The notes: a model not told the origin generated them from the sequence alone. A stretch of 39,659 nt of DNA from Acidiferrobacter sp. (GCA_027449165.1 DAIDMD010000111.1:1-39659); one strand, 5' to 3'; positions 31,540 to 39,355 are shown, counted from the first letter of the stretch. Numbers and translations: made by a program.

Positions 31540-32241
31540 ATGCGTTTTCGCATATACCGCTATTGGCCCGAGGAGGGCGGGGAGCCGGCCCTTCAGGACT
31601 ACGTCCTGACGCCGGAGGCCCTGGAGGGGGCGGTGATGCTGCTCGACGCCCTGATGCTCTTGAAGGCCCAGGACGAGACGCTGAGCTTCCGGCGGTCGTG
31701 CCGCGAGGGGGTGTGCGGCTCGGATGCCATGAACATCAACGGGCGCAACGGGCTTGCGTGCATCACGCCCCTGAAGGACCTGAGCGAGCCCATCACCTTG
31801 CGGCCGTTGCCGGGGATGCCGGTGATCCGCGATCTGGTGGTGGACCTGTCGGGCTTCTACCGCCAGTACCGGGCGGTGCGGCCGTGGCTCATAGACGAGG
31901 GACCGACGCCTGAGATCGAACGGCGCCAAAGCCCGGCCGAGCGCGACCGGCTCGACGGGCTCTACGAATGCATCCTGTGCGCGTGCTGCACGACGAGCTG
32001 CCCGTCGTTCTGGTGGAACCCCGAGCGCTTCCTCGGGCCCGCGGCCCTGCTCCAGGCCTACCGCTTCGTGACCGACAGCCGCGATCAGGCGCTCGGCGAC
32101 CGCCTGGACGGCCTCGAGGATCCCTACCGGCTGTACCGCTGCCACACGATCATGAATTGCACCGACGTCTGCCCGAAGGGGCTCGACCCGGCGCGCGCCA
32201 TAGGCGGGATCAAGGCCTTGCTCGCCAAACGCAGGCTATGA
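31540..32241 (+). CDS. sdhB: Succinate dehydrogenase iron-sulfur subunit
   Basis: Carries electrons from FAD to quinone through three clusters. The 233-residue protein has the [2Fe-2S] set Cys54, Cys59 and Cys74 ([19 protein letters not shown]), with Asp62 as the fourth ligand as in E. coli. The [4Fe-4S] and [3Fe-4S] ligands follow in [16 protein letters not shown] (Cys144, 147, 150, 154) and [15 protein letters not shown] (Cys201, 207, 211). It overlaps sdhE by ATGA. Confidence 0.97.
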   Translation: MRFRIYRYWPEEGGEPALQDYVLTPEALEGAVMLLDALMLLKAQDETLSFRRSCREGVCGSDAMNINGRNGLACITPLKDLSEPITLRPLPGMPVIRDLVVDLSGFYRQYRAVRPWLIDEGPTPEIERRQSPAERDRLDGLYECILCACCTTSCPSFWWNPERFLGPAALLQAYRFVTDSRDQALGDRLDGLEDPYRLYRCHTIMNCTDVCPKGLDPARAIGGIKALLAKRRL

Positions 32242-32489
32242 TCCCGGAGGCGGTGCGCTGGCGCTGCCGGCGCGGGCTCCTGGAGCTCGATCTCGCGCTC
32301 GGGCGTTTTCTGGAAGAGGGCTATGGACGGCTGTCTTCGGCCGAGCAGGCGCTTTTTGCCGAGTTCCTCGAGGAAAACGACGCCGACCTCTGGGCCTGGA
32401 TGCAGGGGGCGCCCGCGCCCGCGCGATATGCCCCGGTCCTCAAATCCTTTACACTCCCGGCCATCGCATCGACCGACGACCTGCCATGA
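32238..32489 (+). CDS. sdhE: FAD assembly factor SdhE
   Basis: Small protein (83 residues) that promotes covalent flavinylation of SdhA. It has the family motif RGLLELD at residues 12-18 (RGxxE) and LLExDxxLxxFLEE-type helices, with a typical acidic middle ([16 protein letters not shown]). Overlapping starts and stops with sdhB and serS place it in the sdh transcript, next to its client. Confidence 0.93.
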   Translation: MIPEAVRWRCRRGLLELDLALGRFLEEGYGRLSSAEQALFAEFLEENDADLWAWMQGAPAPARYAPVLKSFTLPAIASTDDLP

Positions 32490-33766
32490 TCGATCCCAAG
32501 TTGTTACGCAACCAACCGCAGGATGCCGCGCGGCTTTTGGCAAGACGCGGCTTCGACCTCGATATCTCGGCGCTGCAGGCGCTGGAGGCGCGGCGCAAGA
32601 TCGCCCAGAAGGAGACCGAGGATTGTCAGGCGAGCCGCAACGCGCGCGCCAAGGCGATCGGGCGCGCCAAGGCCCAAGGGGAGGACGTCGCCTCGCTCAT
32701 GGCCGGCCAGGAAGACGACGCGCGGCGGCTGGCTGCGGCGCAGGCGGAACTCGCCGCCGTGCAGGCGGCCTGGGACGAGATCGCATCGGCGCTTCCGAAC
32801 ATCCCGGCCGACGACGTCCCGGACGGCCGCAGCGAGGACGACAACGTCGAGCAAAGGCGCTGGGGTCCCGTGCCCGAGTTCCCGTTTACGGCGCGCGACC
32901 ACGTGGATCTCGGGGAAGGCCTCGGCGGGCTGGATCTGGCGGCGGCCGCCAAGCTTGCCGGCAGCCGCTTTGCGGTCCTGCGCGGGCCGCTCGCCCGGCT
33001 CCAGCGGGCCTTGATCCAGTTCATGCTCGACTTGCACACGAAGGAGCACGGCTATACCGAGGTGTATGTGCCCTATATGGCCAACCGCGAGAGCCTGTTT
33101 GGGACCGGACAGCTGCCCAAGTTCGCCGAGGATCTGTTTGCGATCGCGGGGCTTCCCTATTTTCTGATACCAACGGCCGAGGTGCCGGTCACGAACCTGG
33201 CGCGCGACATGATCTTCCCGAGAGACGAGCTGCCGCTGCGTTACGTCTGCCACACGCCGTGTTTTCGGAGCGAGGCCGGGGCCGCCGGGCGCGACACGCG
33301 TGGCCTGATCCGCCAGCACCAGTTCGAGAAGGTTGAACTCGTGCAGATCGTGGCCGCCGAGGATTCCGCGCGCGTCCACGAGGAGCTGACCGGGCATGCC
33401 GAGACGGTCCTCCGGCGCCTGGGGCTTCCTTATCGCGTCGTGGTCCTCTGCGCGGGCGACCTGGGCTTTGCCTCCGCCAAGACCTACGACCTCGAGGTCT
33501 ATCTGCCGGGGAGCGGCCGCTATCGGGAGATCTCGTCTTGCAGCAATTTCCGCGATTTCCAGGCGCGGCGCCTGAGCGCCCGCACACGCGCGCCCGGCCA
33601 GAAGCCGGAGCTCGTCCATACCTTGAACGGCTCGGGGCTTGCCGTCGGCCGCACGCTGGTGGCGGTCCTCGAGAATTATCAGCAGGACGACGGCAGCGTA
33701 CGGATCCCGGATGCCCTGATCCCCTACATGGGGGGCGAGACTAGGCTTTCCCCGCCCGGATCCTAG
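32486..33766 (+). CDS. serS: Seryl-tRNA synthetase
   Basis: Class II synthetase that charges tRNA-Ser. The 426-residue protein has the N-terminal coiled-coil arm (about 30-105), motif 2 ([19 protein letters not shown], then [10 protein letters not shown]) and motif 3 ([18 protein letters not shown]). [18 protein letters not shown] is a canonical start; the ATG overlaps the sdhE stop. A tRNA-Ser gene lies about 0.6 kb downstream. GC-rich inverted sequence follows the stop (33790-33820) but without a T-run, so no terminator is called. Confidence 0.97.
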   Translation: MIDPKLLRNQPQDAARLLARRGFDLDISALQALEARRKIAQKETEDCQASRNARAKAIGRAKAQGEDVASLMAGQEDDARRLAAAQAELAAVQAAWDEIASALPNIPADDVPDGRSEDDNVEQRRWGPVPEFPFTARDHVDLGEGLGGLDLAAAAKLAGSRFAVLRGPLARLQRALIQFMLDLHTKEHGYTEVYVPYMANRESLFGTGQLPKFAEDLFAIAGLPYFLIPTAEVPVTNLARDMIFPRDELPLRYVCHTPCFRSEAGAAGRDTRGLIRQHQFEKVELVQIVAAEDSARVHEELTGHAETVLRRLGLPYRVVVLCAGDLGFASAKTYDLEVYLPGSGRYREISSCSNFRDFQARRLSARTRAPGQKPELVHTLNGSGLAVGRTLVAVLENYQQDDGSVRIPDALIPYMGGETRLSPPGS

Positions 33767-33819
33767 CCGGCAAAGAGTGGTCTTAGCGGCCCGCGGGCGC
33801 GGCGCCTAGGCCTGCGCGG

Positions 33820-34224
33820 TCAGGTCTTGTCGCGGCGCAGGAAGGCGTCGAGGCTCAGGCACCCGGCCCCGTTGACGGCAAGCAGGATCAGGCCGCCCGT
33901 GAAGCTCGTTTCGGCGAGCGCCATGATCTGGTCGTTCATGGTGGCGAAATTGTGGTGGAAGATGGCGATCGCGGCCGCCGAAAAGAGGGCGAGCAGCAGC
34001 GCCGCCCAGCGCGTCCAGAGACCGGCCATGACCGCGAGCCCGCCTAGGAGTTCGACTGCGATTACGACCGGCAGCAGCCCTCCGGGTATCCCGTAGGAGA
34101 CCATGTAGAGCCGCGTTCCGTCGTAGTCCTCGATCTTGCCGATGGCGGCAAACACAAATATGAGCGCCAATAGGATGCGCCCGATAAGATCGAAGACCGC
34201 AAGTCCCTTATTTTTTTGAGCCAT
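33820..34224 (-). CDS. DoxX family membrane protein
   Basis: A 135-residue protein with four hydrophobic helices (about 10-30, 48-70, 75-95 and 105-122). It shows DoxX/YphA-family features: RILLALIFVFAAIGKIEDY at the first helix, then GIPGGLLPVVIAVELLGGLA and LWTRWAALLLALFSAAAI. DoxX relatives are small quinone-linked or redox-stress membrane proteins; the substrate here is unknown. The ATG at 34224 was chosen over one 13 codons upstream because GGAGA precedes it and the extra residues are not family-like. It is convergent with serS. Confidence 0.85.
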   Translation of the reverse strand: MAQKNKGLAVFDLIGRILLALIFVFAAIGKIEDYDGTRLYMVSYGIPGGLLPVVIAVELLGGLAVMAGLWTRWAALLLALFSAAAIAIFHHNFATMNDQIMALAETSFTGGLILLAVNGAGCLSLDAFLRRDKT

Positions 34225-34329
34225 AGAGGCATTCTCCGCGCGGGTCCATTCCCGCAAGCGCAAGACTAGAGGCCTTCCCGGGACTTGTCCAGGAGCGGCC
34301 CAGGTGTGGAGTTACTGGCGCCGAGGAGC

Positions 34330-34335
34330 TATTCT
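34330..34335 (+). promoter_or_regulatory. Possible -10 box of tRNA-Ser
   Basis: TATTCT lies 10 nt before the tRNA 5' end, with TGGAGT (34307-34312) as a weak -35 at 17-bp spacing. Position fits a short tRNA leader; the sequence match is only moderate. Confidence 0.25.
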
Positions 34336-34344
34336 TGGGCGCTC

Positions 34345-34432
34345 GGAGAGGTGGCAGAGCGGTCGAATGCGGCGGTCTTGAAAACCGTTGAAGGGCAACC
34401 TTCCGGGGGTTCGAATCCCTCCCTCTCCGCCA
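34345..34432 (+). tRNA. tRNA-Ser (UGA anticodon)
   Basis: An 88-nt cloverleaf with encoded CCA. The acceptor arms are GGAGAGG (34345-34351) and CCTCTCC (34422-34428), followed by discriminator G and CCA. The anticodon loop CTTGAAA carries TGA at 34379-34381. A long variable arm (class II) and the T-arm GGGTTCGAATCCC are clear. It reads UCN serine codons. Directly after it, base composition changes and mobile-element debris begins. Confidence 0.97.
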
Positions 34433-34464
34433 ATTTGTAATTCATATTATGGCCATGGCAGACG

Positions 34465-34490
34465 GCCATACACCCGGGTGGATGGCGCCG
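34465..34490. repeat. Imperfect palindrome, possible IS200/IS605 right-end hairpin
   Basis: GCCAT-AC-ACCC and GGGT-GG-ATGGC face each other around the CACCCGGGTG palindrome. It lies just beyond the C-terminal end of the minus-strand TnpA fragment, where a right-end hairpin of that family would be. TATGGCC/GGCCATA at 34448-34470 is a second, overlapping pairing. Confidence 0.4.
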
Positions 34491-34557
34491 GAAGCGATCG
34501 GAACCCATAAATGGCCAGGGTCGGTATAGTCCTCTCCATTGGGCGCAGTCGGCGCCA

Positions 34558-34719
34558 CCGCGGGCGATCCCGTTGTTCGATGTATTGCTTGAGTACCGAC
34601 AGCGGCGCTGTGCCCACGGTCAGGATGCAGTAACTGCGGCTCCAGAGTACGGGTCGGCTCCCATAATACCGTTTCAGGGGATCGGCAAACTCTTTACGCA
34701 GCAATCGGCTGGAGCAGAA
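34558..34719 (-). pseudogene. IS200/IS605-family TnpA fragment (C-terminal half)
   Basis: Minus-strand translation gives SSRLLRKEFADPLKRYYG, then LWSRSYCILTVG and APLSVLKQYIEQRDRP. These match the second half of Y1 transposases (typically LWSxSYxxxxxGGAPLxxxKQYIEQQ), with the candidate catalytic Tyr in KQYIEQ. The N-terminal half with the HUH motif is missing; the upstream part of the frame belongs to another element. It is not expected to be active. Confidence 0.75.
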
Positions 34720-34753
34720 AAAGAACCCCCTCAAATCCCGAGTCCGGGCCAGG

Positions 34754-35070
34754 GCCGCGCACGCCTTTGGCGTCATCGAGGGCCTCTTTGGCTTCACGAA
34801 GGTCCGCGACCGGGATCTCGAGAAGAACGCCCATCGGCTGTGTGTCACCTGCGCGCTGGGCCAACCTGTACTGAGTCTCCTGACGGCTCCTGCGACCGAC
34901 CAGGGCGGAGTCTGTCCGGAATTCAGGTCTCGGGCCACAAAAAAGGCCCCTCGAACGACCAAACGAGGCCCGATTGGGGCGAAAATTGGTGCATCTCTGC
35001 TCGCCACCCGGTCGAAATCCGGATTCGGGACCCTGCAAATGTCGAAATCAAGGGCTGGTTCAGACATTCC
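34754..35070 (+). pseudogene. IS5-type DDE transposase remnant (C-terminal tail)
   Basis: Plus-strand frame from 34754 reads AHAFGVIEGLFGFTKVRDRD, then LEKNAHRLCVTCALGQ, matching the C-terminal FGFTKVRYRGLxKNxxRL block of IS5-family transposases. An extra G near the ALGQ codons shifts the frame; the next frame gives NLY and then stop codons. The tail ends near GGTTCAGACATTCCC (35056-35070), which looks like a terminal inverted repeat followed by TAA. Only about the last quarter of a transposase is left. Confidence 0.65.
34939..34971 (-). terminator. Rho-independent terminator on the minus strand
   Basis: Read on the minus strand, GGGCCTCG, a 10-nt loop, CGAGGGGCC and six T form an intrinsic terminator with a small bulge. 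No minus-strand gene remains to its right in the scar, so it may be a relic of the insertion element or a block on antisense transcription. Confidence 0.45.
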
Positions 35071-35094
35071 CTAATGCTTGTGGCATAATAAGGT

Positions 35095-35108
35095 AGTATA
35101 ATTATACT
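35095..35108 (+). promoter_or_regulatory. 14-bp perfect palindrome containing TATAAT upstream of the cellulose synthase gene
   Basis: AGTATAATTATACT (35095-35108) is a perfect palindrome with TATAAT at 35097-35102 on both strands, 40 bp before the bcsA-like start. It is the most AT-rich spot nearby. No clear -35 at standard spacing was found (TTGTGG at 35078 is 13 bp away). It may be a -10, an operator, or both. Confidence 0.4.
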
Positions 35109-35148
35109 AAAAAACGGGTTATCGTCGTTTGAGTAATGGGGGGTGCAA

Positions 35149-37311
35149 ATGGCGCAGAAAGAGGGTACGGCAATTGGGTCGAATGTACCTCCCGCACACC
35201 CGGAGTTCGAGCCGCTACGCGTACCTCAGCGACTGCTTGCGCTGGCTTTTCTGGTTGTAGCGCTATGGTATCTGTTCTGGCGTTTGGGTACGTTTAACCC
35301 AGATGCGCCGGTGTTTTCCGTAGTCCTTTACGCTGCTGAATGCTGGGGGTTGGCGAGTCTTTTATTGCATCTATTTATGACCTGGCGGCTGAGCGTACGT
35401 CGAGCGCTCCCAGTGCCGCATGGTCTATCAGTGGACGTGTTCGTCACCACCTACAACGAGCCCGTTGAGGTATTGCGCCGTACCTTGGAAGGCGCATTAG
35501 CCATCGACTACCCCCACCAAACCTGGTTGCTTGACGACGGCAATCGTGTTGAGATGCGCGCGCTGGCGGCAGAAATCGGGTGTCTATATTTGGCGCGCGA
35601 GCACAACACCAACGCCAAGGCCGGTAACCTTAACAACGCTCTGACACACAGTACCGCTCAATTTGTCGCGATATTCGATGCTGACCACGTACCTAGCCCG
35701 CAATTTCTCAATCGAACGCTGGGCTATTTTTCCGACGATTTGCTGGCCTTCGTACAGACCCCCCAGGGATTTTACAATCTGGATTCGTATCAGAACCGTG
35801 GTAGCGGGCGTTTGCGCTGGGGCGAGCAGGGCCTGTTCTTCCAAGTAATACAGCGCGGCAAGGACTATTGGAACGCGACCATGTTCGCCGGCACCTCGGT
35901 GGTGTTGCGGCGTAGCGCACTGGACGAGATCGGCGGATTCGCCACCGGCACGGTCACGGAAGACCTTCACACAACACTGCGGCTGCAGAAAAAGGGCTTC
36001 CGGTCTGTATATCACGCCGAGGCGCTCGCTTTTGGGTTGGCGCCACAAAGCCTGCGCGCTTTTTTGAACCAGCGGCTGCGCTGGGGGCAAGGAGCCGTGC
36101 AGGTCTGGAGGCAAGAGGGGCTGGTTTTCAGCCGCGGCCATACCCTGCCACAGCGCATTTGTAATTTGGCGTCGGTGCTAACTTATTTCGACAGTTGGCC
36201 GCGCATTTTCCTCTATCTTACCCCAGGAATTGTTCTTATATCCGGAGTCATGCCCATCGCGGTGTTCAATATTGAATTCCTGATGCATTTCCTGCCGTAT
36301 TATCTACTCAATTTTTGGGTGTCCGAAGAGGTCACCCGTGGTTATGGCAACACTCCGTACATTGAGCAGTACAATCTTTTGCGCTCATTTATATACGCAC
36401 GCGCCACGCTGGCGCTCTTCCGCCGCAAACATATCGCATTTAAGGTGACCGATAAGGGGGCTGTAGGGCGTCCAGCTCAAGACAGAGAGCTGTTATTCCC
36501 GCAGATACTGCTGGTAGGGTATTTGGTGATCTCGATTGTCTGGGGGCTGTGGCGCCAGTCGAACGAACCCCAACTGCCTTTGGGGGCGTTGGTTGCAAAC
36601 ATAATCTGGGCCGGATTAACAGTGCTCCTGGCGGGTGGGGTTCTGGCATTTGCCCGGCAGCGGCTGGTTCGACGGCAGGATTACCGGTTTCGCGTGCCCG
36701 TGCTCGTGCGACTGGATAGCCCCGCGGGGCCGGTGTTCGGCGTTGGCGATGATATTTCGCCAGGTGGTATGCGCGTATATTCGACCTTTTCCGGGGCTGC
36801 TGGTGCGCTCGCGCAAGGCAATTTATACCTCCCGTCGGGGGAGCTTGGTTTTCAGGCGCGGGTGGTCGCTCCGTTGGAGCCCGCTGGCAGGCGTATGAGC
36901 TTGCAGTATGTTTGGCCTGGATCGCGGGCCCCGACGCTCTTGCTGCATTTTCTTTATGGCTCCGATCTGCAATGGCGGATACAGAATTTATCTGATCGGT
37001 TCCGGCCCCCACTGGAGTGGTTGTCCGATGTTTTTAGCCATCGGCGCAAGGTCGTTTTGCCTGAAGCCAAACACTGGACAGCCCTTATGAGAAGGAATGC
37101 GCACGATCGACCTACGGGCCTGATAACCGACTTTGGCGACAAGGATGAAGCGCTGGTGCTTAGCTACGCGCCGCTGGGCACAGCAGATCTTTCCGACTTA
37201 ATCCTCTGGAATAGAGACCATCAGCAAGGGGTGCAGGGCAACCTGTTTCCGATTGATCTGGGCGGCGCGCTGATAGGGCGACCGCTCTATCTGTATCGGT
37301 TGGCCAAATGA
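35149..37311 (+). CDS. bcsA: Cellulose synthase catalytic subunit, BcsA-like, with PilZ domain
   Basis: Processive GT2 synthase of the inner membrane, probably making beta-1,4-glucan. The 720-residue protein has two N-terminal membrane helices, then the glycosyltransferase: Asp129 (LLDDGNR), Asp177/Asp179 (FDADH), Asp272 (TED) and QRLRW at 308-312. More helices follow, with the gating-loop motif FKVTDKG at 431-437, a BcsA hallmark. The PilZ domain has RRQDYR (508-513) and DISPGG (535-540), the RxxxR and DxSxxG c-di-GMP contacts. ATG at 35149 follows GGGGGG; GTG at 35143 is an alternative. Codon use is less GC-rich than the housekeeping genes. No bcsB, bcsC or bcsZ is seen. Confidence 0.9.
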   Translation: MAQKEGTAIGSNVPPAHPEFEPLRVPQRLLALAFLVVALWYLFWRLGTFNPDAPVFSVVLYAAECWGLASLLLHLFMTWRLSVRRALPVPHGLSVDVFVTTYNEPVEVLRRTLEGALAIDYPHQTWLLDDGNRVEMRALAAEIGCLYLAREHNTNAKAGNLNNALTHSTAQFVAIFDADHVPSPQFLNRTLGYFSDDLLAFVQTPQGFYNLDSYQNRGSGRLRWGEQGLFFQVIQRGKDYWNATMFAGTSVVLRRSALDEIGGFATGTVTEDLHTTLRLQKKGFRSVYHAEALAFGLAPQSLRAFLNQRLRWGQGAVQVWRQEGLVFSRGHTLPQRICNLASVLTYFDSWPRIFLYLTPGIVLISGVMPIAVFNIEFLMHFLPYYLLNFWVSEEVTRGYGNTPYIEQYNLLRSFIYARATLALFRRKHIAFKVTDKGAVGRPAQDRELLFPQILLVGYLVISIVWGLWRQSNEPQLPLGALVANIIWAGLTVLLAGGVLAFARQRLVRRQDYRFRVPVLVRLDSPAGPVFGVGDDISPGGMRVYSTFSGAAGALAQGNLYLPSGELGFQARVVAPLEPAGRRMSLQYVWPGSRAPTLLLHFLYGSDLQWRIQNLSDRFRPPLEWLSDVFSHRRKVVLPEAKHWTALMRRNAHDRPTGLITDFGDKDEALVLSYAPLGTADLSDLILWNRDHQQGVQGNLFPIDLGGALIGRPLYLYRLAK

Positions 37312-37323
37312 GGTCGGAAAACG

Positions 37324-37337
37324 GGCGAAAATTCGCC
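37324..37337. repeat. Short inverted repeat after the cellulose synthase gene
   Basis: GGCGAA and TTCGCC with a 2-nt centre lie 12 nt after the bcsA stop. There is no T-run; termination is doubtful. The rest of the 209-bp gap before the next gene shows nothing I recognise. Confidence 0.25.
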
Positions 37338-37520
37338 GGAGCGATAATTCTGCCAGGATATGGGTGTGTCGCGGCCAGACACCGGCGCCATAGCCTATCC
37401 AGATTATCAGGATATATGTCTGAAGCCCAACAGATTGCGCGGTCCAAAGGTGCATGGCGGTCAGGGTTAGTACTCGCCCAGGCAGTAGAGCAACATCTCG
37501 AACCACAAGGGGGAAGGATC

Positions 37521-38228
37521 ATGCGGCGCGCTATATTCTGGACGGCTGCGTTGGTGGGGATGCTTGCGGCGGCGAGTCCAGCCATGGCTCAGCCGCTGCT
37601 GCTGGGAGGCAGCGAAGTAGCTCCGCAAACCTCCTACAGTTATTTCGGGGCGGCCCTGCCTTTTGCTGGGGCGCGCTTGGGGTCTGGTTGGTATGGGACA
37701 GTTTTCGCCAATTATCTAACCTATCATTACACTATTACAGAAAATAACTCACCGGTGACAGTAGGGGTCGCGGCCCGCGGCGTACAGGGTGGCGTGGGCT
37801 ATGCTTGGCAGGGGGCTGCCTATCAGCTGGCCTTATCTGGCGCTTTGGGTTATCAGTACTTCTCGGTTCATCCTAGCTTCGCGGCGGGAGGAGGGCCGTT
37901 GGGCAGCACCTTAACCTTTATGCCGCAAATCCAGGCGCGCTACGATTTTACTTCGAGCTTATATGTCAGCACCATAGCCAACTATTCGTTTGGTCCACGT
38001 GCGTACTGGAGCCGTTTTCGGGGAGGGTATCGGCCGGTGCACTGGTTGAGCCTCGGGCCTGAAGCGATTTTTCTTGGAGGGGTCAATTATCGCATTCGTC
38101 AGGTCGGTGTCTTTGCCGGCATTGCGCTGGGCGATGGTTGGAGCGTTGTGGGGGAAGGGGGGTTAACCTACGCCAGCGGTTTACACAGAACCGGCTACGC
38201 GAGCCTCTCCTTTGCCAAAACAGAATAG
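37521..38228 (+). CDS. BcsS-like outer-membrane beta-barrel protein
   Basis: A 235-residue secreted protein with a clear signal peptide (residues 1-23, cut after PAMA). GGGGGAAGGA just before the ATG fixes the start; the frame open upstream is not used. The mature part alternates short beta strands with aromatic and Gly residues (SYFGAALPFAG, YGTVFANYLTYHYTI, GVQGGVGYAWQGAAYQL) and ends LTYASGLHRTGYASLSFAKT. The pattern ARGVQGGVGY, then WLSLGPEAIFLGGVNYRIRQVGVF, resembles the BcsS family found beside cellulose synthases. Together with the BcsA-like gene this suggests an exported glucan pathway. Assigned from pattern memory, so moderate. Confidence 0.65.
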   Translation: MRRAIFWTAALVGMLAAASPAMAQPLLLGGSEVAPQTSYSYFGAALPFAGARLGSGWYGTVFANYLTYHYTITENNSPVTVGVAARGVQGGVGYAWQGAAYQLALSGALGYQYFSVHPSFAAGGGPLGSTLTFMPQIQARYDFTSSLYVSTIANYSFGPRAYWSRFRGGYRPVHWLSLGPEAIFLGGVNYRIRQVGVFAGIALGDGWSVVGEGGLTYASGLHRTGYASLSFAKTE

Positions 38229-38359
38229 CATGTCGTTGCTGGCCATCCCGGTCGACGGCGTTAAGATTCCAAGACTTATCCGAGGTGTATAAGCGATCCG
38301 TCACGGTAGTATACAAACTGAACGGCATTGTCTCGTAAAATGCGGATCGTTATTCGGTT

Positions 38360-38475
38360 ATCGCTCATGCGGAGATTATGGTGTCGATACCGCCGGAGTT
38401 CGCCGTGTCCCAGGCGGCTGGCTTCATCAAGGGTAAGAGCGCCATTCATTGTGCCCGGATGTATCGGAGCTATCA
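38360..38475 (+). pseudogene. IS200-family TnpA fragment (central part)
   Basis: The plus-strand frame reads VSIPPEFAVSQAAGFIKGKS, then AIHCARMY, matching the central IPPKxAVSQVVGxxKGKSAI block of IS200-type Y1 transposases. Just upstream, IAHAEIM is a decayed form of the HUH region (normally DHVHML). The downstream Tyr-bearing part is not recognisable. It is a different portion, and apparently a different lineage, from the fragment near 34.6 kb. Confidence 0.6.
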
Positions 38476-38520
38476 GATGCTTTGGGTTGCGGAGTCGAGA
38501 GAAGTCAGGAATTGGCGGCA

Positions 38521-38568
38521 GGTTGATGGACTGTTACCTACCAGCGACGTCCAACAACGCCATCAACC
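38521..38568. repeat. 9-bp inverted repeat with 30-nt loop
   Basis: GGTTGATGG (38521-38529) and CCATCAACC (38560-38568) are perfect inverted repeats, with CTGTT/AACAA close to the loop extending the pairing. It lies after the TnpA fragment and could be an end of that element or an independent hairpin. Confidence 0.45.
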
Positions 38569-38629
38569 CTGACGTGCAAAAACGCCGTTTTGCCTCCCCC
38601 GCCGATGAACGGCCGCCGTCCCAGCCGGC

Positions 38630-39355
38630 TCAAGTAGAGAAACGGTAATTGCGCAGAATTTCCAGAAAGCGGGCGATCAACTCCGAATGCCCTTGGATGT
38701 GGAAGATGTAACGCGGCACGTCCCGTTCCGTGCTGCGAGCCATGAACGGCTCCCCCCAAAAGCTCAGGAGGCACTCCGGCCGCCCCGTAGACGCCGAATC
38801 CGCCACGATCAGGGAGATGCTTTCCTGGTTGCGGATCCAGGTAGGTTCCTGAACTTTATGGGCGCCGGGGCAGGCGCGAATGGTGGGCAGGATTTCTTCC
38901 CAGAGACGGCGCTGATCTTCGTCCAGAATGAAGCGGATGATTGTGACGCGCGGATTCTCCAGGGCTGGCCGGAGCAGGGCGTCAAACAAGGCCGGGGGCC
39001 TGTACATGGAAAGGCAGACATTAAACCAGGTCATCTCGCCACTGGCGTGAGCCAGGAACTCCGTGCTGACCTTGCGGATCCGGTTTGGCCCGACGAGCAC
39101 GGCATCGGGAGGCAGGAGACCCGCCTCGATTTCGCGCAGACTCGCCTGCATCGCCGCGAGCCGGTCCTCCAAACGCTCCATGGCCCCTTCTCGGCGCATA
39201 TCGCGTAGAAAGAGCAGAGCGATGAGCGCAACGGTCAGGGCAAGCAATACCTCGCCCTGGATCAGGTGCAAGAGTTCCAAGACGATGGCCGCGACCGCCG
39301 CGATAACGCCAGCAACGGCATCCCATTCGAGATGGAGCAGGCGTTTCATGCGCAT
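38630..39355 (-). CDS. Uncharacterised two-TM membrane protein with coiled coil and soluble domain
   Basis: I do not recognise the family. The start at ATG 39355 follows GGAGGG with 5-nt spacing and gives 241 residues; a second ATG two codons later is possible. It has two closely spaced hydrophobic helices (about 13-32 and 35-50), a charged heptad-like stretch (about 57-80, MERLEDRLAAMQASLREIE) and a soluble domain. Recognisable strings in that domain are FLAHASGEMTWFNVCLSMY, RVTIIRFILDEDQRRLWEEI, FWGEPFMARS and HIQGHSELIARFLEILRNY. The strand-helix pattern with HIQGHSELIARF faintly recalls degenerate phospholipase-D-like folds, but no HKD motif is present. Confidence 0.75.
   Translation of the reverse strand: MRMKRLLHLEWDAVAGVIAAVAAIVLELLHLIQGEVLLALTVALIALLFLRDMRREGAMERLEDRLAAMQASLREIEAGLLPPDAVLVGPNRIRKVSTEFLAHASGEMTWFNVCLSMYRPPALFDALLRPALENPRVTIIRFILDEDQRRLWEEILPTIRACPGAHKVQEPTWIRNQESISLIVADSASTGRPECLLSFWGEPFMARSTERDVPRYIFHIQGHSELIARFLEILRNYRFST

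Larger units (their letters stand above)
34433..35148. other. Insertion-sequence scar between tRNA-Ser and the cellulose synthase gene
   Basis: No intact gene is supported in these 716 bases. They hold, left to right, a hairpin region at 34448-34490, a minus-strand IS200/IS605 TnpA fragment, a plus-strand IS5-type transposase tail with an internal minus-strand terminator, and an AT-rich palindrome that is probably the promoter of the next gene. Long open frames across it on both strands (34447-35067 minus and 34573-35088 plus) are chimeras of these pieces. Confidence 0.75.
38229..38629. other. Gene-free stretch with IS200 TnpA debris
   Basis: These 401 bases separate the convergent bcsS-like gene and the minus-strand membrane protein. 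They hold a decayed TnpA fragment (38360-38475), a 9-bp inverted repeat (38521-38568) and a small hairpin GCAAAAACG/CGTTTTGC (38576-38593) that could be a weak terminator. The first 110 bases show nothing I recognise. Confidence 0.6.

Noticed and set aside
33767-33819. Intrinsic terminator between serS and the DoxX-like gene
   Set aside because: There is GC-rich self-complementary sequence but no T-run on either strand, so it was not called.
34447-35067. 206-residue minus-strand frame after tRNA-Ser as a real gene
   Set aside because: Only its last third matches a transposase; the first part is antisense to an IS5-type tail, so it is a chance fusion of two remnants.
38521-38568. Integron attC site
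   Set aside because: The inverted ends do not fit the GTTRRRY/RYYYAAC core sites and no integrase or cassette array is present.
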